DNA from: Pseudaquabacterium pictum
GTDB lineage: Bacteria > Pseudomonadota > Gammaproteobacteria > Burkholderiales > Burkholderiaceae_C
Direction: 5' to 3'
DNA: 64,000 nucleotides
Assembly (NCBI RefSeq): GCF_005403045.1
Contig: NZ_BJCL01000015.1
Span: 62,001-126,000, forward strand
The position numbers and the translations under genes are program-made. The notes beneath the pieces were generated by a model, which was given only the letters and a program-made list of their open reading frames with translations, did not search any database and had not been told where the DNA came from. This document shows, one piece after another, positions 1 through 7,877 of the stretch (its first letter is position 1; each line of letters starts with the position of its first letter).

Positions 1-939
1 GCAGACGTCGGCGTTGAAGCGCATCACCGTGGGCAGCAGCACGCAGCTGGTGATGCCGTGCGGCACGCCGGCGTCCGCCCCCAGTGCATGACCCAGGCCG
101 TGGCTGGCGCCGTACTCGGTGCGGCGGATGCTGGTGGCGGCCAGCCAGGCGCCCTGCTGGCCCTCCAGCCGGGCGGCCAGGTCGCCCGGATCGGTGGCGT
201 AGCGTTTCAGCGAGCGGCCCAGCAGCGCCAGCGCCCGCACGCTGGTGGCGTCGATCAGCGGCTGGGCGTTGATGCTGCACAGCGCCTCCACCGCATGGTC
301 GACCGCCCGCACGCCGGTGGACAGCCACAGCCGGTCGGGCGTGTGCACGGTGATGCGCGGGTCCAGGATCACCGCCGCCGGGCCGATGAAGGCACCGGTG
401 TAGCCCTGCTTGGTGCCGTGGCGGGCATCGGTGCTGCCGCCCAGGTCACTGAATTCGGCGCCCGACAGCGTGGTCGGCACGGCGATCTGCCGGCACGGCG
501 GCGTGCGCGGCTGCGGCGTGATGCGGCTGCCGTCGGGCGCCATGCGCATGTGCCAGTCGTCCAGTTGCTCGGTGCGGGTCAGGCCCTCGGCCAGGGCCAC
601 CAGCGCCACCTTCACCGTGTCGATCACCGTGCCGCCGCCGATGCTCACCACCAGGTCGGCCTGCACGCTGCGCAGCAGGTCGGCCACGGCGATCACCGTC
701 TCGCGCGGCGTGTGCTCCACGCAGTCGTCGAACAGGCCCGCCACCTGCGGCTGGATGCGCGATAGCGCCGCCGTCACGGCATCGGTCTTGCGGTTCAGCG
801 ATTTGCTGGTGACCACGGCGATGCGCCGGGCGCCGCGCAGCTGGACTTCAGTCTGCAGCGCCTCGGCGGCCGGCGTGCCGAAGTGCACGCGGTCGAGCGC
901 CAGGTAGTGGAAGACGCCAGTGGGCAGCGGTGTGGTCAT
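1..939 (-). CDS. Iron-containing alcohol dehydrogenase (3' end cut by window)
   Basis: The reading frame starts at the ATG complementary to 937-939 and runs off the left edge after 313 codons, so roughly the last 40-70 residues of a usual 350-385 residue protein are missing. The nucleotide-binding motif SIGGGTVID is present. The family's metal ligands are visible as the Asp and His of AVDHAVEA, the two His of SHGLGHALGA and the His of VPHGITS. Proteins of this family are cytosolic NAD(P)-dependent dehydrogenases that reduce aldehydes or ketones; maleylacetate reductases belong to the same fold. The sequence alone does not settle the substrate, and no aromatic-degradation genes are visible nearby. 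The family is clear; the specific reaction is not. Confidence 0.85.
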   Translation of the reverse strand, partial: MTTPLPTGVFHYLALDRVHFGTPAAEALQTEVQLRGARRIAVVTSKSLNRKTDAVTAALSRIQPQVAGLFDDCVEHTPRETVIAVADLLRSVQADLVVSIGGGTVIDTVKVALVALAEGLTRTEQLDDWHMRMAPDGSRITPQPRTPPCRQIAVPTTLSGAEFSDLGGSTDARHGTKQGYTGAFIGPAAVILDPRITVHTPDRLWLSTGVRAVDHAVEALCSINAQPLIDATSVRALALLGRSLKRYATDPGDLAARLEGQQGAWLAATSIRRTEYGASHGLGHALGADAGVPHGITSCVLLPTVMRFNADVC

Positions 940-1027
940 GCGCGGAACATCCTGGAAGCTGGCATCCAGGCATTGGCGCACACGCGGCCCGCCGGCCGCA
1001 ACCGGGTTGCTGCGGAGCCGGGCGGCT

Positions 1028-1780
1028 TCAGTCCTTGGCGGCGCGGCCCAGCCGGCTGCTGACGCCCTGGCGCACCTCGCCAATCATGTCGAGCACGCCG
1101 TCGACCAGCCGCGACTGCTGCTTGAGCTGGTAGTCCAGTGCCGCGGCGCCTTCGCCCACCCACTGCTCCACCCGCGAGGCCAGGGTCTCCTGCGGCAGCT
1201 TCAGGAAGGCCTCGCTCTCGCTGCCATCACGCTGCACCACCGCGCCGGCGCGCCGGGCGATGTGCAGCATGGTGGTGTTCTCGCTCAGCGCATGGATGAA
1301 CATCGTGTCCAGCCCGCGGTTGCGCGCATGCAGCATCGCGTGCTCGAACAGCCGCGCGCCGTAGCCGCGCCCGCGCACCGTGGGCAGCACCGAGCCGCCG
1401 AACTCGGCCGCCTTCGGGCCGGCCGCCTGGTCGGGCCGCGGGTAGGCCAGGTGGGCCAGCGCGATCAGCACCAGCCGGCGGTTGAACACGCCGAACACCT
1501 CGTCGCGGTCGAAGTCCAGCCCGTCCACGTAGCGCTGGATCTGGGCATCGCCCGCGGCATAGCCAAAGCGCAGGTAGCGGTCGCGCTCGGGCAGGGCCAG
1601 CAAGTGCGTGGCGATGCGGTCGCGGTGGCGGGGCGACAGGGAGCGGATCGGAATCCACGGCGCGTACTGCGGCGTGTTGTGGGGGGCATCACCACCGGCG
1701 GGCACTGGGCCCGAGGCCGGCGGCGCCGGCAGACCGGCCGCCAGGCGGTCGGCACCGGTCGTCACAGAGGCAATGGGCAT
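1028..1780 (-). CDS. GNAT-family N-acyltransferase
   Basis: A 250-residue protein with a GNAT fold. The acyl-CoA pyrophosphate-binding loop is RGRGYGARLF at about residues 135-145, preceded by the beta-strand FGGSVLP, and followed by a conserved stretch around HALSENTTM. The C-terminal 60 residues look helical and may form a separate module. The start is the ATG at 1778-1780, which has an AGGA about 7-10 bases upstream; the frame stays open to 1888, but that extension would run into the rplM promoter region. The gene is divergent from rplM. GNAT enzymes transfer acetyl or longer acyl groups to amines. The acceptor cannot be read from the sequence, and acyl-amino-acid synthase activity is only one possibility. 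Confidence 0.75.
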   Translation of the reverse strand: MPIASVTTGADRLAAGLPAPPASGPVPAGGDAPHNTPQYAPWIPIRSLSPRHRDRIATHLLALPERDRYLRFGYAAGDAQIQRYVDGLDFDRDEVFGVFNRRLVLIALAHLAYPRPDQAAGPKAAEFGGSVLPTVRGRGYGARLFEHAMLHARNRGLDTMFIHALSENTTMLHIARRAGAVVQRDGSESEAFLKLPQETLASRVEQWVGEGAAALDYQLKQQSRLVDGVLDMIGEVRQGVSSRLGRAAKD

Positions 1781-1907
1781 GATCAGGTCCTGGATTGGTA
1801 TAAACCCTGATCCTACGGCAAGCGGCCGATCGGCGTCTGGAGCGGCCAGTCTGCCCGCCCGGTTGTTTTGAGCGGACCGGATCGCCACCAGCGACGCGCC
1901 TTCTGGC

Positions 1908-2115
1908 TATAATACCCGGCTGCCCCCAAGATGGCGGGGTGGTGGCTGACCGCCACAAAAGCCGAATGCCGGCGAAGCTCGTTGGCAAAGGTGTTGGCAA
2001 AAGTCGCCGAGAGGCCGCCCTGATAAGCGGTTCCGAGGCCGTCAAGGTCAGTTGCCGAAGTGCCGTCGCAGGATCGGTGTCCATGGTGGGCGCCGGCCAA
2101 ACCCGAAAGACCCTC
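1908..2115 (+). promoter_or_regulatory. rplM promoter -10 and about 200-nt leader
   Basis: A perfect TATAAT lies at 1908-1913 with no convincing -35 at the usual distance. A start near 1920 would give an untranslated leader of about 195 nt before rplM. The leader holds two direct copies of GTTGGCAAA at 1981-1989 and 1993-2001 (period 12). The stretch 1781-2115 carries no other gene that I can support. Ribosomal protein genes are often autoregulated through such leaders, but no known L13 leader structure was recognised here. Confidence 0.55.
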
Positions 2116-2559
2116 ATGAAGACCTTCAGCGCCAAGCCGGCCGAGGTGACGCACGAGTGGTTTGTGCTTGATGCCACCGACAAGGTGCTCGGACGTGTTG
2201 CCAGCGAAGTGGCACTCCGTTTGCGCGGCAAGCACAAGGCCATTTACACGCCTCACGTCGATACCGGTGATTTCATCATCGTCGTCAATGCCGACAAGAT
2301 CCGTGTCACCGGCGCCAAGGCCGAAGACAAGATGTACTACCGGCATTCCGGCCACCCGGGCGGCATCCACGCCACCAGCTTCAAGGAAATGCAGGCCAAG
2401 CACCCCGGCCGCGCGATCGAGAAGGCTGTGAAGGGCATGCTGCCCAAGGGCCCGCTGGGCTACGCGATGATCAAGAAGCTGAAGGTGTACGCCGGTGCCA
2501 CGCATCCGCACACCGCCCAGCAACCCAAGGTGCTGGACATTCCGGCCCTGGGCAACTAA
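2116..2559 (+). CDS. rplM: 50S ribosomal protein L13
   Basis: A 147-residue protein of the usual L13 length beginning [11 protein letters not shown]. It has the conserved core [14 protein letters not shown] near the N-terminus, the central segment with [10 protein letters not shown], and the typical end with a [15 protein letters not shown] stretch. L13 is an early-assembly protein of the large ribosomal subunit. The frame stays open for 59 codons upstream, but homology begins only at the ATG at 2116. It is followed nine bases later by rpsI, the usual cotranscribed pair. Confidence 0.97.
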   Translation: MKTFSAKPAEVTHEWFVLDATDKVLGRVASEVALRLRGKHKAIYTPHVDTGDFIIVVNADKIRVTGAKAEDKMYYRHSGHPGGIHATSFKEMQAKHPGRAIEKAVKGMLPKGPLGYAMIKKLKVYAGATHPHTAQQPKVLDIPALGN

Positions 2560-2568
2560 GGAGCGGTG

Positions 2569-2961
2569 ATGATCGGCAATTGGAACTACGGCACCGGCCG
2601 CCGCAAATCCTCGGTGGCACGCGTGTTCATCAAGCGTGGCGAAGGCCAGATCGTCGTGAACGGCAAGCCCGTGAGCGACTACTTCGGCCGCCAGACCTCG
2701 ATCATGATCGTCAAGCAGCCCCTGCTGCTGACGAACAACGAGACGGCATTCGACATCAAGGTCAACGTGCGCGGCGGCGGTGAATCCGGCCAGGCCGGTG
2801 CGGTGCGCCACGGCATCACCCGCGCCCTGATCGACTACGACGCGACGCTGAAGCCCGAACTCAGCCACGCCGGCTTCGTGACGCGCGACGCGCGTGAAGT
2901 CGAGCGGAAGAAGGTCGGTCTGCACGGCGCCCGCCGTCGGAAGCAGTTCAGCAAGCGCTGA
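2569..2961 (+). CDS. rpsI: 30S ribosomal protein S9
   Basis: A 130-residue protein with the S9 signatures [16 protein letters not shown] near the N-terminus, [19 protein letters not shown] in the middle and the basic tail ending RRKQFSKR. The tail of S9 reaches the ribosomal P site. GTG at 2566 and ATG at 2569 are adjacent in-frame starts. The ATG is preferred because the GGAG at 2560-2563 sits five bases before it. The gene follows rplM and ends at a strong terminator, closing a two-gene operon. Confidence 0.97.
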   Translation: MIGNWNYGTGRRKSSVARVFIKRGEGQIVVNGKPVSDYFGRQTSIMIVKQPLLLTNNETAFDIKVNVRGGGESGQAGAVRHGITRALIDYDATLKPELSHAGFVTRDAREVERKKVGLHGARRRKQFSKR

Positions 2962-2981
2962 TCGGCCTCGGTCGATCGTCG

Positions 2982-3007
2982 AAAGGCCGCCTCCGGGCGG
3001 CTTTTTT
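2982..3007 (+). terminator. Rho-independent terminator after rpsI
   Basis: A perfect stem GCCGCC/GGCGGC (2986-2991 with 2996-3001) with loop TCCG is followed directly by TTTTTT at 3002-3007, about 25 bases after the rpsI stop. Confidence 0.9.
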
Positions 3008-3143
3008 CATGACCGCCGCCGCCCGATGACCGCAGTCGGGCCTTGGCTTTTGCCGACGCGCCCCGATTTCCCGATGACCGTAGTAGGATTTGCACCTTTC
3101 CAGCCTGCCGCGCGCAGGCGCTGACACCCTTGCAGGAGCCACC

Positions 3144-3518
3144 ATGAACGCCGTCGTCGAGAACCTTGCCCCCGAAACCGGCGAGATGCCCGCGCCGCTG
3201 ATCTTCACCGACAGTGCCGCCGCCAAGGTGGCCGACCTGGTGGCCGAAGAAGGCAACCCTGAACTGAAGTTGCGCGTGTTCGTGCAGGGCGGCGGTTGCT
3301 CCGGCTTCCAGTACGGCTTCACCTTCGACGAGGTCGTCAACGAGGACGACACCGAGATGAAGAAGAACGGCGTCACCCTGTTGATCGACGCGATGAGCCT
3401 GCAGTACCTGGTCGGCGCCGAGATCGACTACAAGGAAGACCTGCAGGGTGCCCAGTTCGTCATCAAGAACCCGAACGCCACCACCACCTGCGGCTGCGGC
3501 TCCAGCTTCTCCGCCTGA
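3144..3518 (+). CDS. erpA: Iron-sulfur cluster insertion protein ErpA
   Basis: A 124-residue A-type carrier with the three family cysteines: one in [11 protein letters not shown] and the CGC pair near the C-terminus ([10 protein letters not shown]). Such proteins receive clusters from the ISC scaffold and hand them to target enzymes; ErpA supports isoprenoid biosynthesis and respiratory enzymes. The ATG at 3144 has an AGGAG at 3134-3138. The acidic pre-motif region (FDEVVNEDD) fits ErpA rather than IscA, and a position after rplM-rpsI fits as well. It is a single-gene unit bounded by terminators. Confidence 0.93.
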   Translation: MNAVVENLAPETGEMPAPLIFTDSAAAKVADLVAEEGNPELKLRVFVQGGGCSGFQYGFTFDEVVNEDDTEMKKNGVTLLIDAMSLQYLVGAEIDYKEDLQGAQFVIKNPNATTTCGCGSSFSA

Positions 3519-3540
3519 GGCAACGCCCCGGCCCATGACA

Positions 3541-3564
3541 AAGGCACCTGCGGGTGCCTTTTTT
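3541..3564 (+). terminator. Rho-independent terminator after erpA
   Basis: An eight-base perfect stem AAGGCACC/GGTGCCTT with loop TGCG is followed by a run of T (the stem's last two T plus 3561-3564). It lies between the convergent genes erpA and the cobT-like gene. The opposite strand has only a short T run, so it mainly serves erpA. Confidence 0.9.
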
Positions 3565-3581
3565 CATGCCCGGGCGGCAGG

Positions 3582-4664
3582 TCAGGGCAGGCCGGGGATG
3601 TCGGGGTTGGCGGCGTTGTAGAGGCTCTGCACCACCGGCATTTCCATGCCGGCGGGTTGCGAGACATCATCCTCCGACAGCTCGGTCAGCAGCGCTGCGG
3701 CGCTGTTGACCAGCGGCCACGACAGGCAGGCGCCGGTGCCGTCGGCGGCGTCGAGGCCCAGCTCCAGCAGCGCGCTGGCCTGGAACAGGCCAAGCGCACG
3801 GTCCAGCCCGTGGTGCATCTGGCTGCGGCAGAACACGCAGTAGTCGGTCACCGATTCGGCGATGCGCGAGGCCACCAGCAGCGCCGCATAGGCGGCCATG
3901 CCGTCGACCATGATCAGGTGGCGCTTGCTGGCGGCCACCAGCATCGCGCCCACCATCACCGCGGTCTCGAAGCCGCCGAAGGCCGCCAGCACCTCCACGG
4001 CGTCGCTGACATCGCGGTGGCGCCCCTGGGCGCCCTGCACCACGATCATCAGGTGGGCCAGGAGGTCGGGGTTCATGTCGGGGCTGCTGAGCATCAGCTC
4101 GCGCACCGGCGTGTCGGTCAGGCGGCCCAGCACCAGGGCCGCGCTCTCGTGGCTGCCCACACCCAGGCCAGCGCAGGCGATGAGGTTGCCACGCAGGCTG
4201 TCGGCGATCTCCATGCCGGCGCGGATGGCGGCATGGGCCTGCTCCAGGCTCATCGCGTTGCCGACGCGCGCGTTGCGCGTGCCGTGGGCGATCTTGCGCG
4301 GCAGCAGCCGTTCATGCGGCGGCAGCTTGGTGGCGACGCCGCAATCGACCACCGACAGCTGCAGGCCCTGCTGCCGCGCGAAGACGGACACCGGTTGGCG
4401 GCCGGCCAGGATCTGCAGGACCATCTCATCGGTCTGGCGGCCGGGCGCGGCATGGATGCCGTCCACCGCCAGGCCATGGTCGGCCGCGAAGATCACCAGC
4501 TGCGGCTCGCGGAAGCGCGGCCGCAGCGAGTGCTGCAGCAGCCCCAGCCGCACGGCCACCGGCTCCAGTTCGCCCAGGCCGCCCTGCGCCTGCTCGCGCC
4601 GCTGCAGCTTGGCCACCAGGGTCTGTTCCAGCAGCGGGTTGGCGGTCGAGGCGATCAAAGACAT
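3582..4664 (-). CDS. CobT-like phosphoribosyltransferase with altered catalytic motifs
   Basis: A 360-residue protein recognisable as nicotinate-nucleotide:dimethylbenzimidazole phosphoribosyltransferase-like: FAADHG near residue 60, SVFARQQG near 95, VDCGV near 108 and GGFETAVMVGAML near 231-242. Canonical CobT makes alpha-ribazole phosphate for the lower ligand of cobalamin. The usual GEMGIGNT stretch reads CAGLGVGSHES (about 164-174). The glutamate of the C-terminal GEGTGA motif, the catalytic base in Salmonella CobT, is aspartate (ADGTGA, about 307-312). The N-terminal KPxGxLGRLE is also degraded. It starts 24 bases after ilvA and may be cotranscribed. No other cobalamin genes are near. 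It may be a paralogue with another base specificity or no such activity, so I withhold the gene symbol. Confidence 0.75.
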   Translation of the reverse strand: MSLIASTANPLLEQTLVAKLQRREQAQGGLGELEPVAVRLGLLQHSLRPRFREPQLVIFAADHGLAVDGIHAAPGRQTDEMVLQILAGRQPVSVFARQQGLQLSVVDCGVATKLPPHERLLPRKIAHGTRNARVGNAMSLEQAHAAIRAGMEIADSLRGNLIACAGLGVGSHESAALVLGRLTDTPVRELMLSSPDMNPDLLAHLMIVVQGAQGRHRDVSDAVEVLAAFGGFETAVMVGAMLVAASKRHLIMVDGMAAYAALLVASRIAESVTDYCVFCRSQMHHGLDRALGLFQASALLELGLDAADGTGACLSWPLVNSAAALLTELSEDDVSQPAGMEMPVVQSLYNAANPDIPGLP

Positions 4665-4688
4665 GCGCCTCAGTGTATGCAGCGCCTG

Positions 4689-6257
4689 CTACCGCAGGAA
4701 CAACTGATACACCGGGTTGCTTGATTCCTCGATGCAGGGATAGGCCAGAGTGTCGAGAAATGCCTGGAATGCCTTGCGGTCGGCCGCCGTCTTGCTGGGC
4801 ACCTGGATGCCCACCAGGATGCGGCCGTAGTCGGCGCCCTGGTTGCGGTAGTGGAACAGGCTGATGTTCCAGTCCGGGTGCAGGCTGGACAGAAAGCGCA
4901 TCAGCGCGCCTGGCCGCTCGGGGAAGACGAAGCGGAACAGCCGCTCGTCGGCGGCCAGCACCGAGCGCCCGCCCACCATGTGGCGCACATGTTCCTTGGC
5001 CAGTTCGTCGTCGGTCAGGTTCACCGTGGCGAAGCCGTGCTTGACGAAGCTGCGGGCGATCTTGTCGGCCTCGTCGCGCTTCTGGATCGCCAGGCCGACG
5101 AAGACATGGGCCACCCGGGCATCGGAGATGCGGTAGTTGAACTCGGTGACCGCGCGCGGGCCGATCAGCTCGCAGAAGCGCTTGAACGAGCCGCGCTCCT
5201 CGGGGATGGTGACGGCGAACAGCGCCTCGCGCTGCTCGCCGAACTCGGCCCGCTCGGCCACGAAGCGCAGGCGGTCGAAGTTCATGTTGGCGCCGCAGGT
5301 GATGGCCACCAGGGTCTTGCCCCTGAGCTTGTGCTGCGCCACGTACTGCTTGATGGCGGCCACACCCAGCGCACCGGCCGGCTCCAGGATGCTGCGGGTG
5401 TCCTGGAACACATCCTTGATGGCGGCGCAGACCTCGTCGGTGTCGACCACCACATAGTCGTCGACCAGTGCGCGGGTGATGCGGAAGGTCTCCTCGCCCA
5501 CCAGCTTCACCGCGGTGCCGTCGGAGAACAGGCCCACGTCGGCCAGCGTCACCCGCTTGCCCGCCCGCACCGAGCGCACCATCGCGTCCGAATCGCGCGT
5601 CTGCACGCCGATCACCTGGATCTCGGGACGCACCGCCTTGATGTAGCTGGCCACGCCCGAGATCAGCCCGCCGCCGCCGATGGCCACGAAGATGGCGTCG
5701 ATCGGGCCCTCATGCTGGCGCAGGATCTCCATCGCGATCGTGCCCTGGCCGGCAATCACGTCCGGATCGTCGAACGGGTGGACGAAGGTCAGGCCTTGTG
5801 CCTGCTGCACCGCCAGCGCATGGGCGTAGGCGTCGGAATAGCTGTCGCCGTGCAGCAGCACCTCGCCGCCGAGCGCGGCCACCGCGTCGATCTTCAGCTT
5901 GGGCGTGGTCACCGGCATCACGATGACGGCGCGGCAGCCCAGTTTCTTGGCCGACAGCGCCACGCCTTGGGCGTGGTTGCCGGCTGAGGCGCAGATCACG
6001 CCCTTGGCCAGTGCATCGCTGCTCAGGTGCGCCATCTTGTTGTAGGCGCCGCGCAGCTTGAAGCTGAACACCGGCTGCTGGTCCTCGCGCTTGAGGTGCA
6101 CGGTGTTGCCGATGCGCCGCGACAGGCTGCGCGCCGGCTCCAGCGGCGACTCGATGGCGACGTCGTAGACCCGTGCGGTGAGGATCTTCTTCAGGTAGTC
6201 GGGCGCCGGCTTGGGCGGCGCCTTGGCGCGGGGGGCAGGGGTCTTGGCGCGGGCCAT
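4689..6257 (-). CDS. ilvA: Threonine ammonia-lyase, biosynthetic
   Basis: A 522-residue protein of the biosynthetic class. The pyridoxal-phosphate lysine lies in SFKLRGAYNKM, and the phosphate-binding glycine loop is AIGGGGLISG. Two C-terminal ACT-like regulatory domains follow, with RPGALMRFL in the second. It deaminates threonine to 2-oxobutanoate, the first committed step to isoleucine, and is normally inhibited by isoleucine through the ACT domains. The ATG at 6257 precedes a basic linker (AKTPAPRAK) and the catalytic domain. The frame stays open far upstream, through a terminator and a promoter-like element. The CobT-like gene follows after 24 bases. Confidence 0.95.
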   Translation of the reverse strand: MARAKTPAPRAKAPPKPAPDYLKKILTARVYDVAIESPLEPARSLSRRIGNTVHLKREDQQPVFSFKLRGAYNKMAHLSSDALAKGVICASAGNHAQGVALSAKKLGCRAVIVMPVTTPKLKIDAVAALGGEVLLHGDSYSDAYAHALAVQQAQGLTFVHPFDDPDVIAGQGTIAMEILRQHEGPIDAIFVAIGGGGLISGVASYIKAVRPEIQVIGVQTRDSDAMVRSVRAGKRVTLADVGLFSDGTAVKLVGEETFRITRALVDDYVVVDTDEVCAAIKDVFQDTRSILEPAGALGVAAIKQYVAQHKLRGKTLVAITCGANMNFDRLRFVAERAEFGEQREALFAVTIPEERGSFKRFCELIGPRAVTEFNYRISDARVAHVFVGLAIQKRDEADKIARSFVKHGFATVNLTDDELAKEHVRHMVGGRSVLAADERLFRFVFPERPGALMRFLSSLHPDWNISLFHYRNQGADYGRILVGIQVPSKTAADRKAFQAFLDTLAYPCIEESSNPVYQLFLR

Positions 6258-6335
6258 GCGGGCAGCCTTGGTGTGCGAGGGGTGTTCTTGTGCGGCGCGG
6301 CATGATAGCCGCCGCCCCCGGCGTGGCGCCCCAAG

Positions 6336-6364
6336 AAAAAAGCCCGGGGTTCGCACCCCGGGCT
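6336..6364 (-). terminator. Intrinsic terminator in the ilvA upstream region
   Basis: On the minus strand a perfect nine-base stem (6355-6363 with 6342-6350, plus an A-T pair) and loop GCGA is followed by six T. It lies 79 bases upstream of the ilvA start and points toward ilvA. No annotated minus-strand gene ends here. It therefore either ends a short leader or small RNA, or attenuates ilvA. The plus-strand orientation lacks a T run. Confidence 0.75.
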
Positions 6365-6444
6365 GAATCCACCAATGGAGGAGGTGGAGGAGACAACTGG
6401 TGGCGGGCGGCCGGCGCACCCACAGCCCACCCATCCAGGCACCA

Positions 6445-6473
6445 AGTCTAGCGGCGCAATTGCTGCGCCGCAA
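6445..6473 (-). promoter_or_regulatory. Candidate sigma-70 promoter with palindromic spacer, upstream of ilvA
   Basis: On the minus strand TTGCGG (-35, 6468-6473) and TAGACT (-10, 6445-6450) are separated by exactly 17 bases. The spacer region carries an eight-base perfect inverted repeat, GCGGCGCA and TGCGCCGC, at 6451-6458 and 6464-6471. A start near 6438 would give about 100 nt of RNA up to the terminator at 6336. The 334-base interval 6258-6591 contains this promoter, the terminator and the osmC ribosome-binding site, and no gene I can support. Confidence 0.5.
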
Positions 6474-6591
6474 TATGGATGCGGCGGGCTGGTTAGAGGG
6501 GGCGCTCCAGACGCTGGGGCGCGGCGCACGGCTTCGGTGCGGTGCATGGTGCGCCGGCCTGTCCGACAATCGCGGCAACCAGGAGATCCCG

Positions 6592-7014
6592 ATGGAATGC
6601 ACGATCCAGTGGCTGCCCGCCAGCGGCATGGCCTTTGTCGCCGAAACCGGCAGTGGCCATCTGCTGACGATGGATGGCGCGCCCGACGGTGGCGGCCGCA
6701 ACCTGGCGCCGCGGCCGATGGAAACCCTGCTGGCCGGCGCCGGCGGCTGCACCGCCTATGACGTGGTGCTGATCCTCAAGCGCGGCCGCCAGGACGTGAC
6801 CGGCTGCGACGTGAAGCTGACGGCCGAACGCGCGCCTGTCGATCCCAAGGTGTTCACCAAGATCCACCTGCACTTCACCGTGCGCGGCCGCAACCTGGCG
6901 GAGGCAGCGGTGGCCCGGGCGATCGCGTTGTCGCACGAGAAGTACTGCTCGGCCACGATCATGCTGGGCGCCACCGCCGAGATCACCACCAGCCACGAGA
7001 TCTTGCCGGCCTGA
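6592..7014 (+). CDS. OsmC family protein (YhfA-like)
   Basis: A 140-residue OsmC/Ohr-fold protein. The two family cysteines are seen in GAGGCTAYDVV and HEKYCSAT. The short form, the first-cysteine context and the Met-Glu-Cys start resemble the YhfA subgroup more than the peroxidase Ohr. Family members reduce organic hydroperoxides or have unassigned thiol-dependent roles. The ATG at 6592 has AGGAG at 6581-6585, which rules out the longer open frame from 6400. It is divergent from ilvA and convergent with coq7, so it is probably transcribed alone. Confidence 0.85.
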   Translation: MECTIQWLPASGMAFVAETGSGHLLTMDGAPDGGGRNLAPRPMETLLAGAGGCTAYDVVLILKRGRQDVTGCDVKLTAERAPVDPKVFTKIHLHFTVRGRNLAEAAVARAIALSHEKYCSATIMLGATAEITTSHEILPA

Positions 7015-7028
7015 GGCCGGCCACCGGC

Positions 7029-7661
7029 TCAGAACACGTGCGCGGTGCGGGTCATCACCCGCGCGGCCGAGCGCATCAGCCAGCGCACCGGTGCCGGCAT
7101 GGCCGCGCCGCCGGCTGCCAGCGCCTCGTCGGCATGGCGGGCCTCGTCGTCCTTCATCTGCGCCACCACGGCCCGTGAATCGGCATCCGCCTGGGGCAGG
7201 CGCTCCAGATGGCTGGCCAGGTGGGCCTCGACCTGGCGTTCGGTCTCGACCACGAAGCCCAGGCTGATGCGGTCGCCCGCCCGCCCGGCCGCCAGGCCGA
7301 TGGCGAAGGCGCCGGCGTACCACAGCGGGTTCAGCAGGCTGGTGCGGTCGCCCAGTTCATCCAGGCGGCGTTCGGTCCAGGCGAGGTGGTCGGTCTCCTC
7401 GCGGCCGGCGGCGACCATCTGCGCCCGCAATTCGGGCGTGCGCGCCGTCAGCGCCTGGGCGGCGTAGAGCGCCTGGGCGCAGACTTCGCCGACATGGTTC
7501 ACCCGCATCAACGCGCCCGACAGGCGGCGCTCGTCGGCGCTCAGGGCGCCGTCGTCTGCCGGGGTGCCGGCCCGCGGCATGGGTCGGCCGGCGCGGGCGC
7601 CACGGCGCAGGGTGCGCAGCGCCAGATCGGCGCTGGCGATCAGTTCATCACCGGAAATCAT
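7029..7661 (-). CDS. coq7: 3-demethoxyubiquinol 3-hydroxylase (Coq7)
   Basis: A 210-residue diiron hydroxylase. The iron ligands are in [14 protein letters not shown], in EETDHLAW and in the C-terminal [11 protein letters not shown], giving the duplicated ExxH arrangement of the family. It performs a late hydroxylation in ubiquinone biosynthesis at the membrane. ATG at 7661 begins [15 protein letters not shown] and is preferred over an upstream ATG at 7778, because homology to the family begins here and the longer form would enter the porin's upstream region. It converges on the OsmC gene with 14 bases between them. Confidence 0.93.
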   Translation of the reverse strand: MISGDELIASADLALRTLRRGARAGRPMPRAGTPADDGALSADERRLSGALMRVNHVGEVCAQALYAAQALTARTPELRAQMVAAGREETDHLAWTERRLDELGDRTSLLNPLWYAGAFAIGLAAGRAGDRISLGFVVETERQVEAHLASHLERLPQADADSRAVVAQMKDDEARHADEALAAGGAAMPAPVRWLMRSAARVMTRTAHVF

Positions 7662-7699
7662 GGGGTCAGGATAGCGCAGCGGGTGGCCGCGTCGCTCGT

Positions 7700-7714
7700 T
7701 GTTGGCAGACAACA
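7700..7714. promoter_or_regulatory. Small palindrome between coq7 and porin
   Basis: TGTTG and CAACA, five bases apart, form an inverted repeat in the 216-base divergent interval 7662-7877. Further downstream, the segments GGTTG/GACC (7792-7804) can pair with GGTC/CAACC (7841-7862), so the porin 5' leader may fold into an extended hairpin just before its AGGAG at 7864-7868. No clear -35/-10 pair was found. Confidence 0.25.
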
Positions 7715-7877
7715 GCCCCTGTCCTTTTTCGCCCTGAATCTTTGCGCTGGCGTCGGGGGTCTGGTGCAATAGCGTCAACTTCCGATGAGGAGGTTGGCCT
7801 GACCGGCCCCCACCGCTCCCGGTGAGAGGGTTCTCTACGGGGTCGGGACCTCTTGTTCAACCTAGGAGATAGTTGCA

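Noticed and set aside
1-939. Naming the left-edge dehydrogenase maleylacetate reductase
   Set aside because: The family is certain, but the NAD-binding motif and the absence of aromatic-degradation neighbours do not support that specific reaction.
1939-2115. In-frame 59-residue extension before ribosomal protein L13
   Set aside because: L13 homology and length fit the ATG at 2116. The upstream part is better explained as a leader that happens to lack stops.
6258-6752. N-terminal extension of IlvA through the upstream terminator
   Set aside because: The open frame would translate through a promoter-like element and an intrinsic terminator. Family homology begins after the ATG at 6257.
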